Positions 26,106 through 35,141 of a stretch of 64,000 bases of DNA are shown in pieces; position 1 is the stretch's first letter; each line of letters opens with the position of its first letter. The stretch spans positions 7,778 to 71,777 of the forward strand of contig DXBR01000086.1 of assembly GCA_019116455.1 (NCBI GenBank), in the 5' to 3' direction. The position numbers and the translations under genes are program-made. The stretch is from Anaerobutyricum stercoris. Lineage in GTDB: Bacteria > Bacillota > Clostridia > Lachnospirales > Lachnospiraceae. The notes beneath the pieces were generated by a model. The model saw only the letters and a program-made list of their open reading frames with translations, searched no databases and was not told where the DNA came from.

Positions 26106-27482
26106 ATGAAAGATAATGTCTGGTTAACATATGATGAAAAAGATGTAGAGGAACTTGAGAAACTGTCCGATGAATATAAGGCGTTTTTAAGCCGGTGCAA
26201 GACGGAGCGGGAATGTACCGCTTACTTTACGAAGGAGGCAGAGAAAGCGGGATACCGTTCTCTTGATACTCTGATCAGTGAGGGAGCATCCTTAAAAGAA
26301 GGAGATAAGGTGTACGCTGTTGGCATGGGGAAAACCATCGCTCTTTTTCAGATCGGCAGAAAACCGGTGACAGACGGCATGAACATCCTCTGTGCTCACA
26401 TTGATTCGCCGAGACTTGACTTAAAACAGGTGCCGTTATATGAGGATACGGAGCTGGCTTTTCTGGATACCCATTATTACGGCGGTATCAAGAAATATCA
26501 GTGGGTGACCATTCCGCTGGCGCTCCACGGCGTCATTGCCAAGAAAGACGGTTCCGTGGTGGAAGTCAATATTGGAGAAAGTCCGGAGGATCCTATCGTG
26601 TATGTGACGGATCTGCTGGTACATCTGGCGTCAAAACAGCTGGCAAAGAAAGGCAGCGAGGTGGTGACCGGCGAGAATCTTGATATTCTGGTGGGAAGCC
26701 GTCCGCTGGAGGGTGAAGAAAAAGATGCGGTCAAGGCCAATATTCTTCGCCTGTTAAAAGAAAAATATGATATGGAAGAGGATGACTTCCTTTCCGCAGA
26801 GATCGAGGTGGTTCCGGCGGGACCGGCCAGAGACTGCGGTCTTGACAGGAGCATGATCGCCGGTTACGGCCACGACGACCGGGTATGTGCGTTTCCGTCT
26901 TTTCAGGCGATGATTGAGACTGAAGCGCCGGAGAAGACTTCCTGCTGTATCCTGGTAGATAAAGAGGAGATTGGCAGCGTGGGCGCCACCGGCATGCAGT
27001 CCATGTTTTTTGAAAATACTGTGGCAGAGCTCCTGGCGCTCATGGGCATGGATTCCAACCTGGCTGTGCGGCGCACGCTGGCGCGGTCAAAGATGCTGTC
27101 CTCCGATGTGAGCGCGGCTTACGACCCGGCTTACAGTGAAGCCTTTGAGAAAAAGAACTGTGCCTTTTTTGGCAAAGGTCTTGTATTAAATAAATATACC
27201 GGAGCCAGGGGCAAATCCGGTTCCAACGACGCCAATGCCGAGTATCTGGCGCAGCTTCGCCGGATCTTTGACGACAACAAAGTTGCTTTCCAGACCGCCG
27301 AGCTTGGTAAGGTTGATTTTGGCGGGGGCGGCACCATCGCCTATATCGCTGCTCTCTACGGCATGGAAGTGGTTGACAGCGGCGTGGCGGTGCTGAGCAT
27401 GCACGCTCCTTGCGAGATCATCAGCAAGGCGGATCTGTACGAGGCGAAGAAAGGTTACGCCGCTTTCTTAAAAGAGGCGTGA
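26106..27482 (+). CDS. M18-family metalloaminopeptidase
   Basis: 458-residue cytosolic dizinc aminopeptidase. Metal ligand motifs: HIDSPRLDLK, GHDDRVCAFPS, the Glu pair in DKEEIGSVG, and the terminal SMHAPCEI. Normal family length. Ribosome site AGGAGG; own promoter. Likely in general peptide turnover. Confidence 0.95.
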   Translation: MKDNVWLTYDEKDVEELEKLSDEYKAFLSRCKTERECTAYFTKEAEKAGYRSLDTLISEGASLKEGDKVYAVGMGKTIALFQIGRKPVTDGMNILCAHIDSPRLDLKQVPLYEDTELAFLDTHYYGGIKKYQWVTIPLALHGVIAKKDGSVVEVNIGESPEDPIVYVTDLLVHLASKQLAKKGSEVVTGENLDILVGSRPLEGEEKDAVKANILRLLKEKYDMEEDDFLSAEIEVVPAGPARDCGLDRSMIAGYGHDDRVCAFPSFQAMIETEAPEKTSCCILVDKEEIGSVGATGMQSMFFENTVAELLALMGMDSNLAVRRTLARSKMLSSDVSAAYDPAYSEAFEKKNCAFFGKGLVLNKYTGARGKSGSNDANAEYLAQLRRIFDDNKVAFQTAELGKVDFGGGGTIAYIAALYGMEVVDSGVAVLSMHAPCEIISKADLYEAKKGYAAFLKEA

Positions 27483-27525
27483 GAAGAAAAGGGTTGTAAA
27501 AAAGTGATGGCGTGAGGGGAATAGG

Positions 27526-27864
27526 ATGAATTGTCAGGAAGCACAGTCAAAGATATTAAATTATATCAATCATAATCTGGATCACGAAGAGACAAAAGAG
27601 TTTATCGAACATATCCGTACCTGTCCGGATTGTCAGGATGAGCTGGAGATCAATTATATCGTGATGATCGGTATGCAGCAGCTGGATGATGGAGAGATTT
27701 TGTCCGTGGATTTCCGGAAAAAATTAAAAGAAGATATTGATAAACGATATGACGAGGCAGTCAGGGAGGAGGAACGCTCTCATTCTTTCCGGGTCATAGT
27801 CATCGCATTTATCGTTTCTCTGGCTTTATGGCTTCTGGGCAGAATTCTTGCGTTTATTATATAG
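27526..27864 (+). CDS. Zinc-finger (zf-HC2-like) membrane protein, anti-sigma type
   Basis: 112 residues. The N-terminus has MNCQEAQSKI and H-x3-C-x2-C as HIRTCPDC, typical of zinc-binding anti-sigma domains; a single membrane segment occupies the last 22 residues, so the finger faces the cytosol. No sigma factor gene is next to it; it sits between the aminopeptidase and polA, both on the same strand. Function inferred only. Confidence 0.7.
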   Translation: MNCQEAQSKILNYINHNLDHEETKEFIEHIRTCPDCQDELEINYIVMIGMQQLDDGEILSVDFRKKLKEDIDKRYDEAVREEERSHSFRVIVIAFIVSLALWLLGRILAFII

Positions 27865-27882
27865 AAGAAAGGACACAGCATC

Positions 27883-30552
27883 ATGGCGGATAATAAAATC
27901 ATGCTTCTGGACGGGCACAGCCTGTTGAACCGAGCCTTTTACGGGCTGCCGGCACTGACCAATGCAGAAGGAAAGCATACCAATGCAGTGCTCGGATTTT
28001 TAAATATCATGCTCCGTTATATGGAGGAGGAAAAACCGACTCATCTTCTGGCGGCTTTTGACAGAAAGGAGCCTACCTTCCGGCATCTGAAATATAAAGA
28101 ATATAAGGGAACGAGAAAACCGATGCCGGAAGAACTGAGGGAGCAGGTACCTTTGATGAAAGAAGTTCTCGCTTCCATGGGTATCCCGGTGGTCACTCAG
28201 GCAGGCATCGAGGCGGATGACATTCTGGGTACCATCGGCCGGGAAGCAGAAAAGGAAGATTTTGAGGTAGTCATCGTATCCGGCGACCGTGATCTTCTGC
28301 AGCTGGCAACGGACCATACAAAGATAAAGATTCCAAAGACCAAAGCCGGCGGCACCGTGACGGAGGATTATTATGCCGTCGATGTGGAGAAGCTGTACGG
28401 CGTGACGCCGACGGAATTTATTGATATGAAGGGTCTGATGGGAGACTCCTCCGATAATATTCCAGGTGTGCCGGGTATTGGTGAGAAGACGGCGGCAAAG
28501 CTGATTCAGAGCTATCATTCCATCGAAAATGCTCATGAACATCTGAATGAGATCAAGCCTGCAAAGGCGAAGAATAATCTGGGAGAATACTATGAGCAGG
28601 CGCTCATGAGTAAAGATCTTGCCACCATAAAAACTGACTGCGAGCTGGAATATCAGTTCAGGGATGCGGTGACCGGAGATATCTTTACGAAAGACGCTTA
28701 TCATCTGTTTAAAAAACTGGAGTTAAAGAGTCTCTTTAAATATTTTGAAGAAGACCAGAAGGAAAAAAATGAACTGAATATCCGTGTGACCAGCGATCTG
28801 GCGGAGGCGGATCAGCTGTTTGCCGCCATGAGAGCGGCGGCGGAAAGGACAGATGCTGATGAGGAAGACCGTACGGCAGGTCTTGGCGTCATCGGCCGGT
28901 CGGGCGATTGCCGGGGCGTTTCACTGAGCTACCGGGAGGAGACGGTGCTCCTTCTGACCGGCGGGATGCTGACCGAGGATCAGCTGAAGGAGTCCCTTCT
29001 TGATCTGCTGGAAAAAGGCTTCACATTTGCCGTGCTTGACTATAAGGCGTTGCTGCATTTTGAGGAGCGGTTCCGGATATATGAGAAACAGATCGAGGAC
29101 GCCGGGGTTCTTGCGTATCTCCTGAATCCACTGCAGTCCGATTATGATTATGAGGATATTGCGAGAGATTACCTGGATTTGGTTGTTCCGGCCAGGAAAG
29201 AGGTCTGCGGCAAGCAGACATTGGAAGAATGTTTCTCTCCGGAGAATGAAAAGACTGTTTATCTGGCGGGACTTCTTTCTTATGTTCCGTGGAAGGCCTG
29301 CCCGGTTCTGAAAGAAAAGCTGGCGGAGCATGGCATGGAAGAACTCTATCTAACCATCGAGCGCCCGACCACGGTGACCCTTTACGATATGGAAAAATAC
29401 GGTATCTCTGTGGAGAAAGAAGCACTCAAAGAGTACGGCGAGCAGCTCACCGGACGGATTGCGGAGCTGGAGTCGTCTATCCATGTGCAGGCAGGGAAAG
29501 ACTTTAATATTAATTCTCCAAAACAGCTGGGCGTCATCTTGTTCGAAGATCTGAAGATGCCTTTTGCCAAAAAGACGAAGACCGGCTACTCCACCAGCGC
29601 AGATATTCTTGAGAAGCTGGCGCCGGATTATCCGATCGTGTCGGATATTCTGGAGTACCGGCAGCTTACAAAACTGAAATCTACCTACGCCGACGGGCTG
29701 GCGGCTTTTATCGAAGAAGACGGAAAAATTCACAGCATTTTCCATCAGAAGGTGACTGCCACGGGACGTCTGTCAAGCTCTGATCCGAACCTGCAGAACA
29801 TCCCGATCCGGATGCCTCTTGGCCGGGCCATCCGCAAGGTCTTTGTGCCGGAGCCGGGATATGTGTTTGTCAGCGCGGACTACTCGCAGATTGAGCTGCG
29901 GGTGCTTGCTCATATGGCCAATGACCAGAATCTTATTGACGCTTACCGCCATAATGCGGATATTCATACGGCGACGGCCTCTCAGGTATTCAGGGTGCCG
30001 GTGGATGAGGTGACTCCGCTTCTTAGAAGAAGCGCCAAGGCGGTCAACTTCGGGATTGTTTACGGCATCAGCGCTTTTGGGCTCAGCCAGGATCTGAATA
30101 TCACAAGAAAAGAGGCCAACGAATATATTGAGCGGTATTTCGCTACCTATCCGGGTATCAAGACCTATCTGGACGGCAACGTGGCCTTTGCCAAAGAACA
30201 CGGTTATGTGAAGACGCTGTACGGACGGATTCGTCCGATACCGGAGCTTTCTTCCAGCAACTTCATGCAGAGAAGCTTCGGCGAGCGGGCGGCCATGAAT
30301 TCTTCCATTCAGGGAACGGCGGCGGATATTATCAAGATTGCCATGATCCGGGTGAGCCGCCGTCTCAGGGAGGAGCAGCTGTCTTCCCGCCTGATTCTGC
30401 AGATTCACGATGAGCTTCTCATCGAGACGAAGGAAGAGGAGACGGAGGAAGTGTACAGGATACTGAAGGAAGAGATGATGGGAGCCGCGGACTTAAGCGT
30501 ACCGCTGGTTGTAGATATAGAGAAGGGTAAGACGTGGTATGAGGCAAAATAA
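27883..30552 (+). CDS. polA: DNA polymerase I
   Basis: 889 residues. 5' nuclease domain at the N-terminus (MLLDGHSLLNRAFYG, then GDRDLLQL). Polymerase motifs: DYSQIELRVLAH (A), RRSAKAVNFGIVYG (B), QIHDELLIE (C). The middle exonuclease-like domain lacks the usual Asp-Glu of Exo I, with GVIGRSGDCRGVSLSY in its place, so proofreading is probably absent. Its last bases overlap coaE by 14. Confidence 0.96.
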   Translation: MADNKIMLLDGHSLLNRAFYGLPALTNAEGKHTNAVLGFLNIMLRYMEEEKPTHLLAAFDRKEPTFRHLKYKEYKGTRKPMPEELREQVPLMKEVLASMGIPVVTQAGIEADDILGTIGREAEKEDFEVVIVSGDRDLLQLATDHTKIKIPKTKAGGTVTEDYYAVDVEKLYGVTPTEFIDMKGLMGDSSDNIPGVPGIGEKTAAKLIQSYHSIENAHEHLNEIKPAKAKNNLGEYYEQALMSKDLATIKTDCELEYQFRDAVTGDIFTKDAYHLFKKLELKSLFKYFEEDQKEKNELNIRVTSDLAEADQLFAAMRAAAERTDADEEDRTAGLGVIGRSGDCRGVSLSYREETVLLLTGGMLTEDQLKESLLDLLEKGFTFAVLDYKALLHFEERFRIYEKQIEDAGVLAYLLNPLQSDYDYEDIARDYLDLVVPARKEVCGKQTLEECFSPENEKTVYLAGLLSYVPWKACPVLKEKLAEHGMEELYLTIERPTTVTLYDMEKYGISVEKEALKEYGEQLTGRIAELESSIHVQAGKDFNINSPKQLGVILFEDLKMPFAKKTKTGYSTSADILEKLAPDYPIVSDILEYRQLTKLKSTYADGLAAFIEEDGKIHSIFHQKVTATGRLSSSDPNLQNIPIRMPLGRAIRKVFVPEPGYVFVSADYSQIELRVLAHMANDQNLIDAYRHNADIHTATASQVFRVPVDEVTPLLRRSAKAVNFGIVYGISAFGLSQDLNITRKEANEYIERYFATYPGIKTYLDGNVAFAKEHGYVKTLYGRIRPIPELSSSNFMQRSFGERAAMNSSIQGTAADIIKIAMIRVSRRLREEQLSSRLILQIHDELLIETKEEETEEVYRILKEEMMGAADLSVPLVVDIEKGKTWYEAK

Positions 30553-31201
30553 CAGCAAAGAAGCAGATACAAAGCGCCGGATTCCTGTCATCGGCGTCAC
30601 CGGCGGCGTGGGCTCCGGCAAAAGCGTCGTCATGGAACTTCTGGAAAAAGAGTTTGGCGCCGGGGTGATTCTGGCGGATCTGGTGGCCCATGACCTCATG
30701 GAACCGGGAGCAGTCAGCTACCGGCAGATAGTCGCGGAGTTTGGCACGGAGATTCTCGACGGGGAGGGACGTATTGACCGTCCCGCCCTGTCCCGGATCG
30801 TGTTCGGGCATCCGGAACAGCTGCAGAGACTCAATGCTATCACCCATCCCAATGTGAAACAGGAGATACTGTCCCGCATCGCCCGTTTTCGGGAGGAAGG
30901 AAATGTATCGGTCATCGCGCTGGAGGCGGCGCTTCTCATTGAGAGCGGGTACGAGGAGATTCTCGATGAACTCTGGTATGTGTATGTCAGTGAAGAGATA
31001 AGAATCAGGCGGCTCATGGAAGGCCGGGGATATACTGAAGAGAAAAGCCGCTCCATCATGGCGCAGCAGCTTGGAGAAGAGGCGTTTCGCAGCCACTGCA
31101 GCCGGATCATAGACAACAACGGCGATGTGGAAAGCCTGCGGGAGCAGCTTGTAAAGATTTTTTGTGAGGAAGGTTTACGTGCGGTAAGTTTTGATGTATA
31201 A
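30539..31201 (+). CDS. coaE: Dephospho-CoA kinase
   Basis: 220 residues. Phosphorylates dephospho-CoA in the final step of CoA synthesis. P-loop GVTGGVGSGKS, then ADLVAHDLMEPG and the IALEAALLIESG element. Begins inside the polA 3' end, so probably cotranscribed with it; polA-coaE adjacency is common in Firmicutes, sometimes with mutM between. Confidence 0.94.
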   Translation: MRQNNSKEADTKRRIPVIGVTGGVGSGKSVVMELLEKEFGAGVILADLVAHDLMEPGAVSYRQIVAEFGTEILDGEGRIDRPALSRIVFGHPEQLQRLNAITHPNVKQEILSRIARFREEGNVSVIALEAALLIESGYEEILDELWYVYVSEEIRIRRLMEGRGYTEEKSRSIMAQQLGEEAFRSHCSRIIDNNGDVESLREQLVKIFCEEGLRAVSFDV

Positions 31202-31343
31202 TGAACATCTCTGAGCGTCTGTGCTGGTTTACGGCAGAGGCGGAAGAGAGCAGCTGTGACCTTCCGAAGCGTCCGTACGGACAAGTCGGATGGATGAAAA
31301 AGGACCGCCCTTTTTGCGGCGGAGCAAAGAAGGATGAAAATAT

Positions 31344-32135
31344 ATGGAATTAGCAAGTATTGCCAGCGGAAGCAGCGGCAATTGTATTTACATAGGGAAT
31401 CAGTCTTCTCATTTTCTGGTGGATGCAGGCATCAGCCGGAAGAGGATTGTGGAAGGACTGGCGGAGATGGAGATAAAACCGGAAAATATTGACGGGATTT
31501 TTGTGACCCACGAGCATGTGGATCACATCAGCGGTCTCGGCGTATTTCTGAGGAAATATCCGGTGCCGGTGTATGCCACGGCAAAGACCATCGACCGGAT
31601 CCTGCAAACCAAGTCTCTGGGCAGTATGAATCCGGATCTGTTTACCTCCGTAACACCGGATCAGCCTTTTACGATCGACGGCGTGAAGGTGGAGGCGTCG
31701 AGCATCCTGCATGACGCGGCGGACCCGGTCTGCTACACCTTTCAGGATGAGAATTCCAAGGTGGGAATCGCCACGGATTTTGGCACCTATGATGATTATC
31801 TGGTGGAGAAGATGCAGGGATGCGAGTCGCTGCTGGTGGAGGCAAACCATGACCTGAATATGCTCATGGTGGGACCGTATCCTTATCCTCTTAAGCGGCG
31901 GATCATGGGCAATACCGGACATCTGTCCAATGAGCGTGCCGGGCAGTTTCTGTCAAGGGTTATCGGTAAAAACTGCCGGAATGTATTCCTGGGACATTTG
32001 AGTAAAGAAAATAATTATGGAGAGCTTGCCTATGAGACTGTAAAGGTTGAGCTGCTGGCCCATAATATTGACATGGAAAAAGAGAATTTTACAATGCGGG
32101 TAGCGGACAGATATGCACCTACCTTTGTACTGTAA
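31344..32135 (+). CDS. MBL-fold metallohydrolase, WalJ/YycJ type
   Basis: 263 residues. ASIASGSSGNCIYI N-terminus and the metal motif HEHVDHISG (HxHxDH), with later GNTGHLSNE and GHLSKENN. Matches the YycJ/WalJ exonuclease-like family, but the walRK genes are not nearby. ATG at 31344 is preceded by GAAGG about ten bases upstream. Confidence 0.88.
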   Translation: MELASIASGSSGNCIYIGNQSSHFLVDAGISRKRIVEGLAEMEIKPENIDGIFVTHEHVDHISGLGVFLRKYPVPVYATAKTIDRILQTKSLGSMNPDLFTSVTPDQPFTIDGVKVEASSILHDAADPVCYTFQDENSKVGIATDFGTYDDYLVEKMQGCESLLVEANHDLNMLMVGPYPYPLKRRIMGNTGHLSNERAGQFLSRVIGKNCRNVFLGHLSKENNYGELAYETVKVELLAHNIDMEKENFTMRVADRYAPTFVL

Positions 32136-32178
32136 AAAAGCGGCGGAGAGCCGCTTTAAAATATATGGAGGAAAGACA

Positions 32179-32451
32179 ATGAAAAAAACGATTATCACTG
32201 TAATTGGCAAGGATTCTGTGGGAATTATCGCAAAGGTATGTACGTATCTGGCTAATAATAAAATCAATATTCTCGATATCAACCAGACGATCACCGGTGG
32301 TTATTTTAATATGATGATGATTGTGGAATCCGACGAGGTGCATAAAACATTTCCGGATATGGCGATGGAACTGGAGCAGATCGGAGAAGAAATCGGCGTA
32401 AAGATTCAGGCACAGCATGCGGAAATTTTTGAAATGATGCATCGAATCTGA
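32179..32451 (+). CDS. ACT-domain protein, UPF0237 family
   Basis: 90 residues after using the ATG at 32179 (GGAGGAAAG upstream). A single ACT domain starting KKTIITVIGKDSVGIIAKV, probably binding an amino acid. It precedes the UPF0210 gene, a pairing conserved in Firmicutes, so the two likely function together. Confidence 0.92.
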   Translation: MKKTIITVIGKDSVGIIAKVCTYLANNKINILDINQTITGGYFNMMMIVESDEVHKTFPDMAMELEQIGEEIGVKIQAQHAEIFEMMHRI

Positions 32452-32550
32452 AACAGCTGTCCGGATAAAAGAAAGGAGCAGCAGATTGCCGGAAACCGGC
32501 GGCTGCCGGCGGCCGGACAGATACGGCTGTCGTAAATACAGGAGGATATT

Positions 32551-33915
32551 ATGCTGAATATTAATGAGGTTATCGAAACCAATAAGATGATTCATGAGAT
32601 GAATCTGGATGTTCGTACGATTACCATGGGAATCAGTCTCCTTGACTGTGTGGGAGATAATGTGGAAGAAGTATGTGAGAATATACATAAAAAGATTACA
32701 TCCAAAGCCAGAAATCTTGTGCAGGTGGGAAACGAGATCGAGCGGGAGTATGGCATCCCGGTTGTAAACAAACGTATTTCCGTGACCCCGATTGCTCTGG
32801 TGGGCGGACGCTGCTGCAAGGAACCGGCAGATTTCGTGCGCATCGCGAAGGAGCTTGACCGCTGTGCCCGCGAGGTGGGCGTGAACTTTATCGGCGGATA
32901 TTCCGCCCTTGTCAATAAGGGAATGACCAGAGCGGATGAATTTCTGTTGTCCTCCATCCCGGAGGCACTGGCTGTGACAGAGCGGGTGTGCAGTTCCGTC
33001 AATGTGGGATCCACCAAGACCGGCATCAACATGGATGCGGTAAAGCGTCTGGGCGAGATCATTCTTGAGACAGCAGAGCGCACCAGGGACCAGGATGGCA
33101 TCGGCAACGCCAAGTTTGTGGTATTTACCAATGCACCGGATGACAATCCGTTCATGGCGGGCGCTTTCCACGGCGTGACCGAGGCGGACTGCATCATTAA
33201 CGTAGGTGTCAGCGGCCCTGGCGTGGTAAAGAGAGCCATCGAGCAGGTGCGCGGCGAGAACTTTGAGGTTCTCTGCGAGACCATCAAGAAGACAGCTTTC
33301 AAAGTGACACGTGTGGGACAGCTGGTGGCCAAGGAGGCGTCACGCCGTCTGGATGTGCCTTTTGGAATTATCGACCTTTCTCTGGCTCCGACACCGGCCA
33401 TCGGCGACAGCGTGGGAGAGATATTGGAAGAGATCGGCCTGGAATATGCCGGAGCACCGGGAACTACGGCAGCGCTGGCATTGCTCAATGATCAGGTGAA
33501 GAAAGGCGGCGTTATGGCTTCTTCCTATGTGGGAGGCTTGAGCGGTGCGTTCATTCCGGTCAGCGAAGATCAGCGGATGATCGATGCGGTGGAAGCCGGC
33601 GCTCTCACTCTGGAGAAGCTGGAAGCCATGACCTGTGTCTGCTCCGTGGGGCTTGACATGATTGCCATTCCGGGTGACACCAGCGCGGCAACCATCTCCG
33701 GTATCATCGCCGATGAGATGGCCCTCGGTATGGTAAACCAGAAGACAACGGCCGTCCGCATCATCCCGGTCATCGGCAAAAAAGTCGGCGACACGGTGGA
33801 ATTCGGCGGACTTCTCGGATACGCGCCGATCATGCCGGTGAATCCGTTCGGCTGTGAGGCGTTTATCAACCGCGGAGGAAGAATCCCGGCGCCTATCCAC
33901 AGTTTCAAAAACTGA
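32551..33915 (+). CDS. PFL-family protein, UPF0210 (DUF711)
   Basis: 454 residues, the full family length. Distantly related to the pyruvate formate-lyase fold but without a visible glycyl-radical site; role unknown. RTITMGISLLDCVGD at the start and the C-terminal RGGRIPAPIHSFKN are conserved family ends. Partner of the ACT protein. Confidence 0.92.
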   Translation: MLNINEVIETNKMIHEMNLDVRTITMGISLLDCVGDNVEEVCENIHKKITSKARNLVQVGNEIEREYGIPVVNKRISVTPIALVGGRCCKEPADFVRIAKELDRCAREVGVNFIGGYSALVNKGMTRADEFLLSSIPEALAVTERVCSSVNVGSTKTGINMDAVKRLGEIILETAERTRDQDGIGNAKFVVFTNAPDDNPFMAGAFHGVTEADCIINVGVSGPGVVKRAIEQVRGENFEVLCETIKKTAFKVTRVGQLVAKEASRRLDVPFGIIDLSLAPTPAIGDSVGEILEEIGLEYAGAPGTTAALALLNDQVKKGGVMASSYVGGLSGAFIPVSEDQRMIDAVEAGALTLEKLEAMTCVCSVGLDMIAIPGDTSAATISGIIADEMALGMVNQKTTAVRIIPVIGKKVGDTVEFGGLLGYAPIMPVNPFGCEAFINRGGRIPAPIHSFKN

Positions 33916-33941
33916 TCTGCAGGAAACTTTTTGCATAAGAT

Positions 33942-33980
33942 ATATGTGCCAGAGCGATATTGTCTGGCACATATTTTTTT
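33942..33980 (+). terminator. Rho-independent terminator
   Basis: Twelve-bp stem ATATGTGCCAGA / TCTGGCACATAT followed by TTTTTT. Ends the ACT/UPF0210 unit. Confidence 0.95.
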
Positions 33981-34030
33981 GCCTTTTTTCATAGGATGTA
34001 GTAATTGACGATGAAAAAAGGGAAGATGCT

Positions 34031-34393
34031 ATGACTCAAAAAGAGTACAATATCCGGAGAAATAATGCCGCAGTCCGGAACAAATCTGTCAGAACGGGAC
34101 AATCCGGAAAAATAAATCAATACGACAGAAGAAGGAGAGCTTTGTCCTGGCAGGAACAAAAATATCTGGATAAGACGGAAGAGGAGTATCTTCCGTATGC
34201 AGTTTTTTTTCGAATCCGCCTGGCGCTCTGTGCAGTGCTGTTTGCATTTTTTGTATATGCTGATAAGAGTGTGTTCACTGATGAAGAGAGAACGAAAGTG
34301 TATCAGGCAATGGAGGAAAATGCCAGTTTGTCAGATTGGAAAGATAATGCTGCCAAGGCGGTTTTTTCCATAAAGAGCATATGGAAAAAATGA
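34031..34393 (+). CDS. Small single-pass membrane protein, unknown
   Basis: 120 residues. A basic N-terminal half (many Arg/Asn/Gln) precedes one membrane segment at about 60-77 (RIRLALCAVLFAFFVYA), then a soluble tail. No family recognised. The basic-in orientation suggests the N-terminus is cytosolic. Ribosome site GGGAAG. Confidence 0.6.
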   Translation: MTQKEYNIRRNNAAVRNKSVRTGQSGKINQYDRRRRALSWQEQKYLDKTEEEYLPYAVFFRIRLALCAVLFAFFVYADKSVFTDEERTKVYQAMEENASLSDWKDNAAKAVFSIKSIWKK

Positions 34394-34580
34394 AAATTTT
34401 TATATAAAATGGCAATCTTTTTAAAGAAGCTATTGCCATAAACAGCAAAAAGATATAAAATACTAATAAAAGATATGAATTATTTTGCCGGCAACTGATT
34501 CTTTTTGTTATTTTACGCTGTCTTTTTATATAACCAGATATTTAGCCAAAGATAATTTTCAGACTCCAGGAGGTATGCTA

Positions 34581-34934
34581 ATGTACTCTTTTTTCAAAGA
34601 AGGAAAAAAAACGGGAAGATGGAAAAACCCGGATTTTTATATTGCCCTGTCTTTTTTGTCATATTTTTTATTTGTCCTGATGTTTTTGTTCGCCCCTCAT
34701 GTGACGGCATTCCTGCATGGCGGGAGGAGAGTGGCGCAGGTGCTGACTGTTTTATTCCTGATTGCAGGCGCCTTGTTTTCTGGTATCGGCAACTGGTTCG
34801 GTTTTGGATATGAAGTCTATCCCGGATATATGGAAGAACCGTCCAAAGAAGTGCTTGAAGAACTGGATGCCATGCTGCAGGAACGGAGGAGAGAGCTGCG
34901 GGAGGCAAAACGGAGTGAAACAGAAAAAAGTTGA
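34581..34934 (+). CDS. Small two-pass membrane protein, unknown
   Basis: 118 residues from the ATG at 34581, six bases after AGGAGGT; an ATG two codons earlier abuts that site. Two hydrophobic segments at about 20-40 and 50-70 and a charged C-terminal coil (EVLEELDAMLQERRRELRE). No family recognised. Ended by a good terminator. Confidence 0.65.
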   Translation: MYSFFKEGKKTGRWKNPDFYIALSFLSYFLFVLMFLFAPHVTAFLHGGRRVAQVLTVLFLIAGALFSGIGNWFGFGYEVYPGYMEEPSKEVLEELDAMLQERRRELREAKRSETEKS

Positions 34935-34952
34935 CAGAATAGATTTTTGACG

Positions 34953-34979
34953 GAATCCTGCAGTGCAGGATTCTTTTTT
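34953..34979 (+). terminator. Rho-independent terminator
   Basis: Ten-bp stem GAATCCTGCA / TGCAGGATTC and a T run of six. Confidence 0.92.
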
Positions 34980-35030
34980 GTGGGCATGTATTTTCTGATG
35001 TTTCTTTTAGTTGTCTCACAATAAAAGAAA

Positions 35031-35059
35031 TTGACATAAAAAAAACAACTTCGTATAAT
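35031..35059 (+). promoter_or_regulatory. Consensus sigma-A promoter of the carboxylesterase gene
   Basis: Exact TTGACA (35031-35036), 17-base spacer, exact TATAAT (35054-35059). One of the strongest promoters in the window. Confidence 0.9.
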
Positions 35060-35141
35060 AAAAACAGCTGTTGTGCGGCTGTTAACAGCTGCGCGCAAAA
35101 GAACAGTGGGAAAGGCATAGAAAAATGGAGGGAGACAGGAA

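Noticed and set aside
32119..33171. 350-codon minus-strand frame over the ACT and UPF0210 genes
   Set aside because: Antisense to two recognised families; no coding signal of its own.
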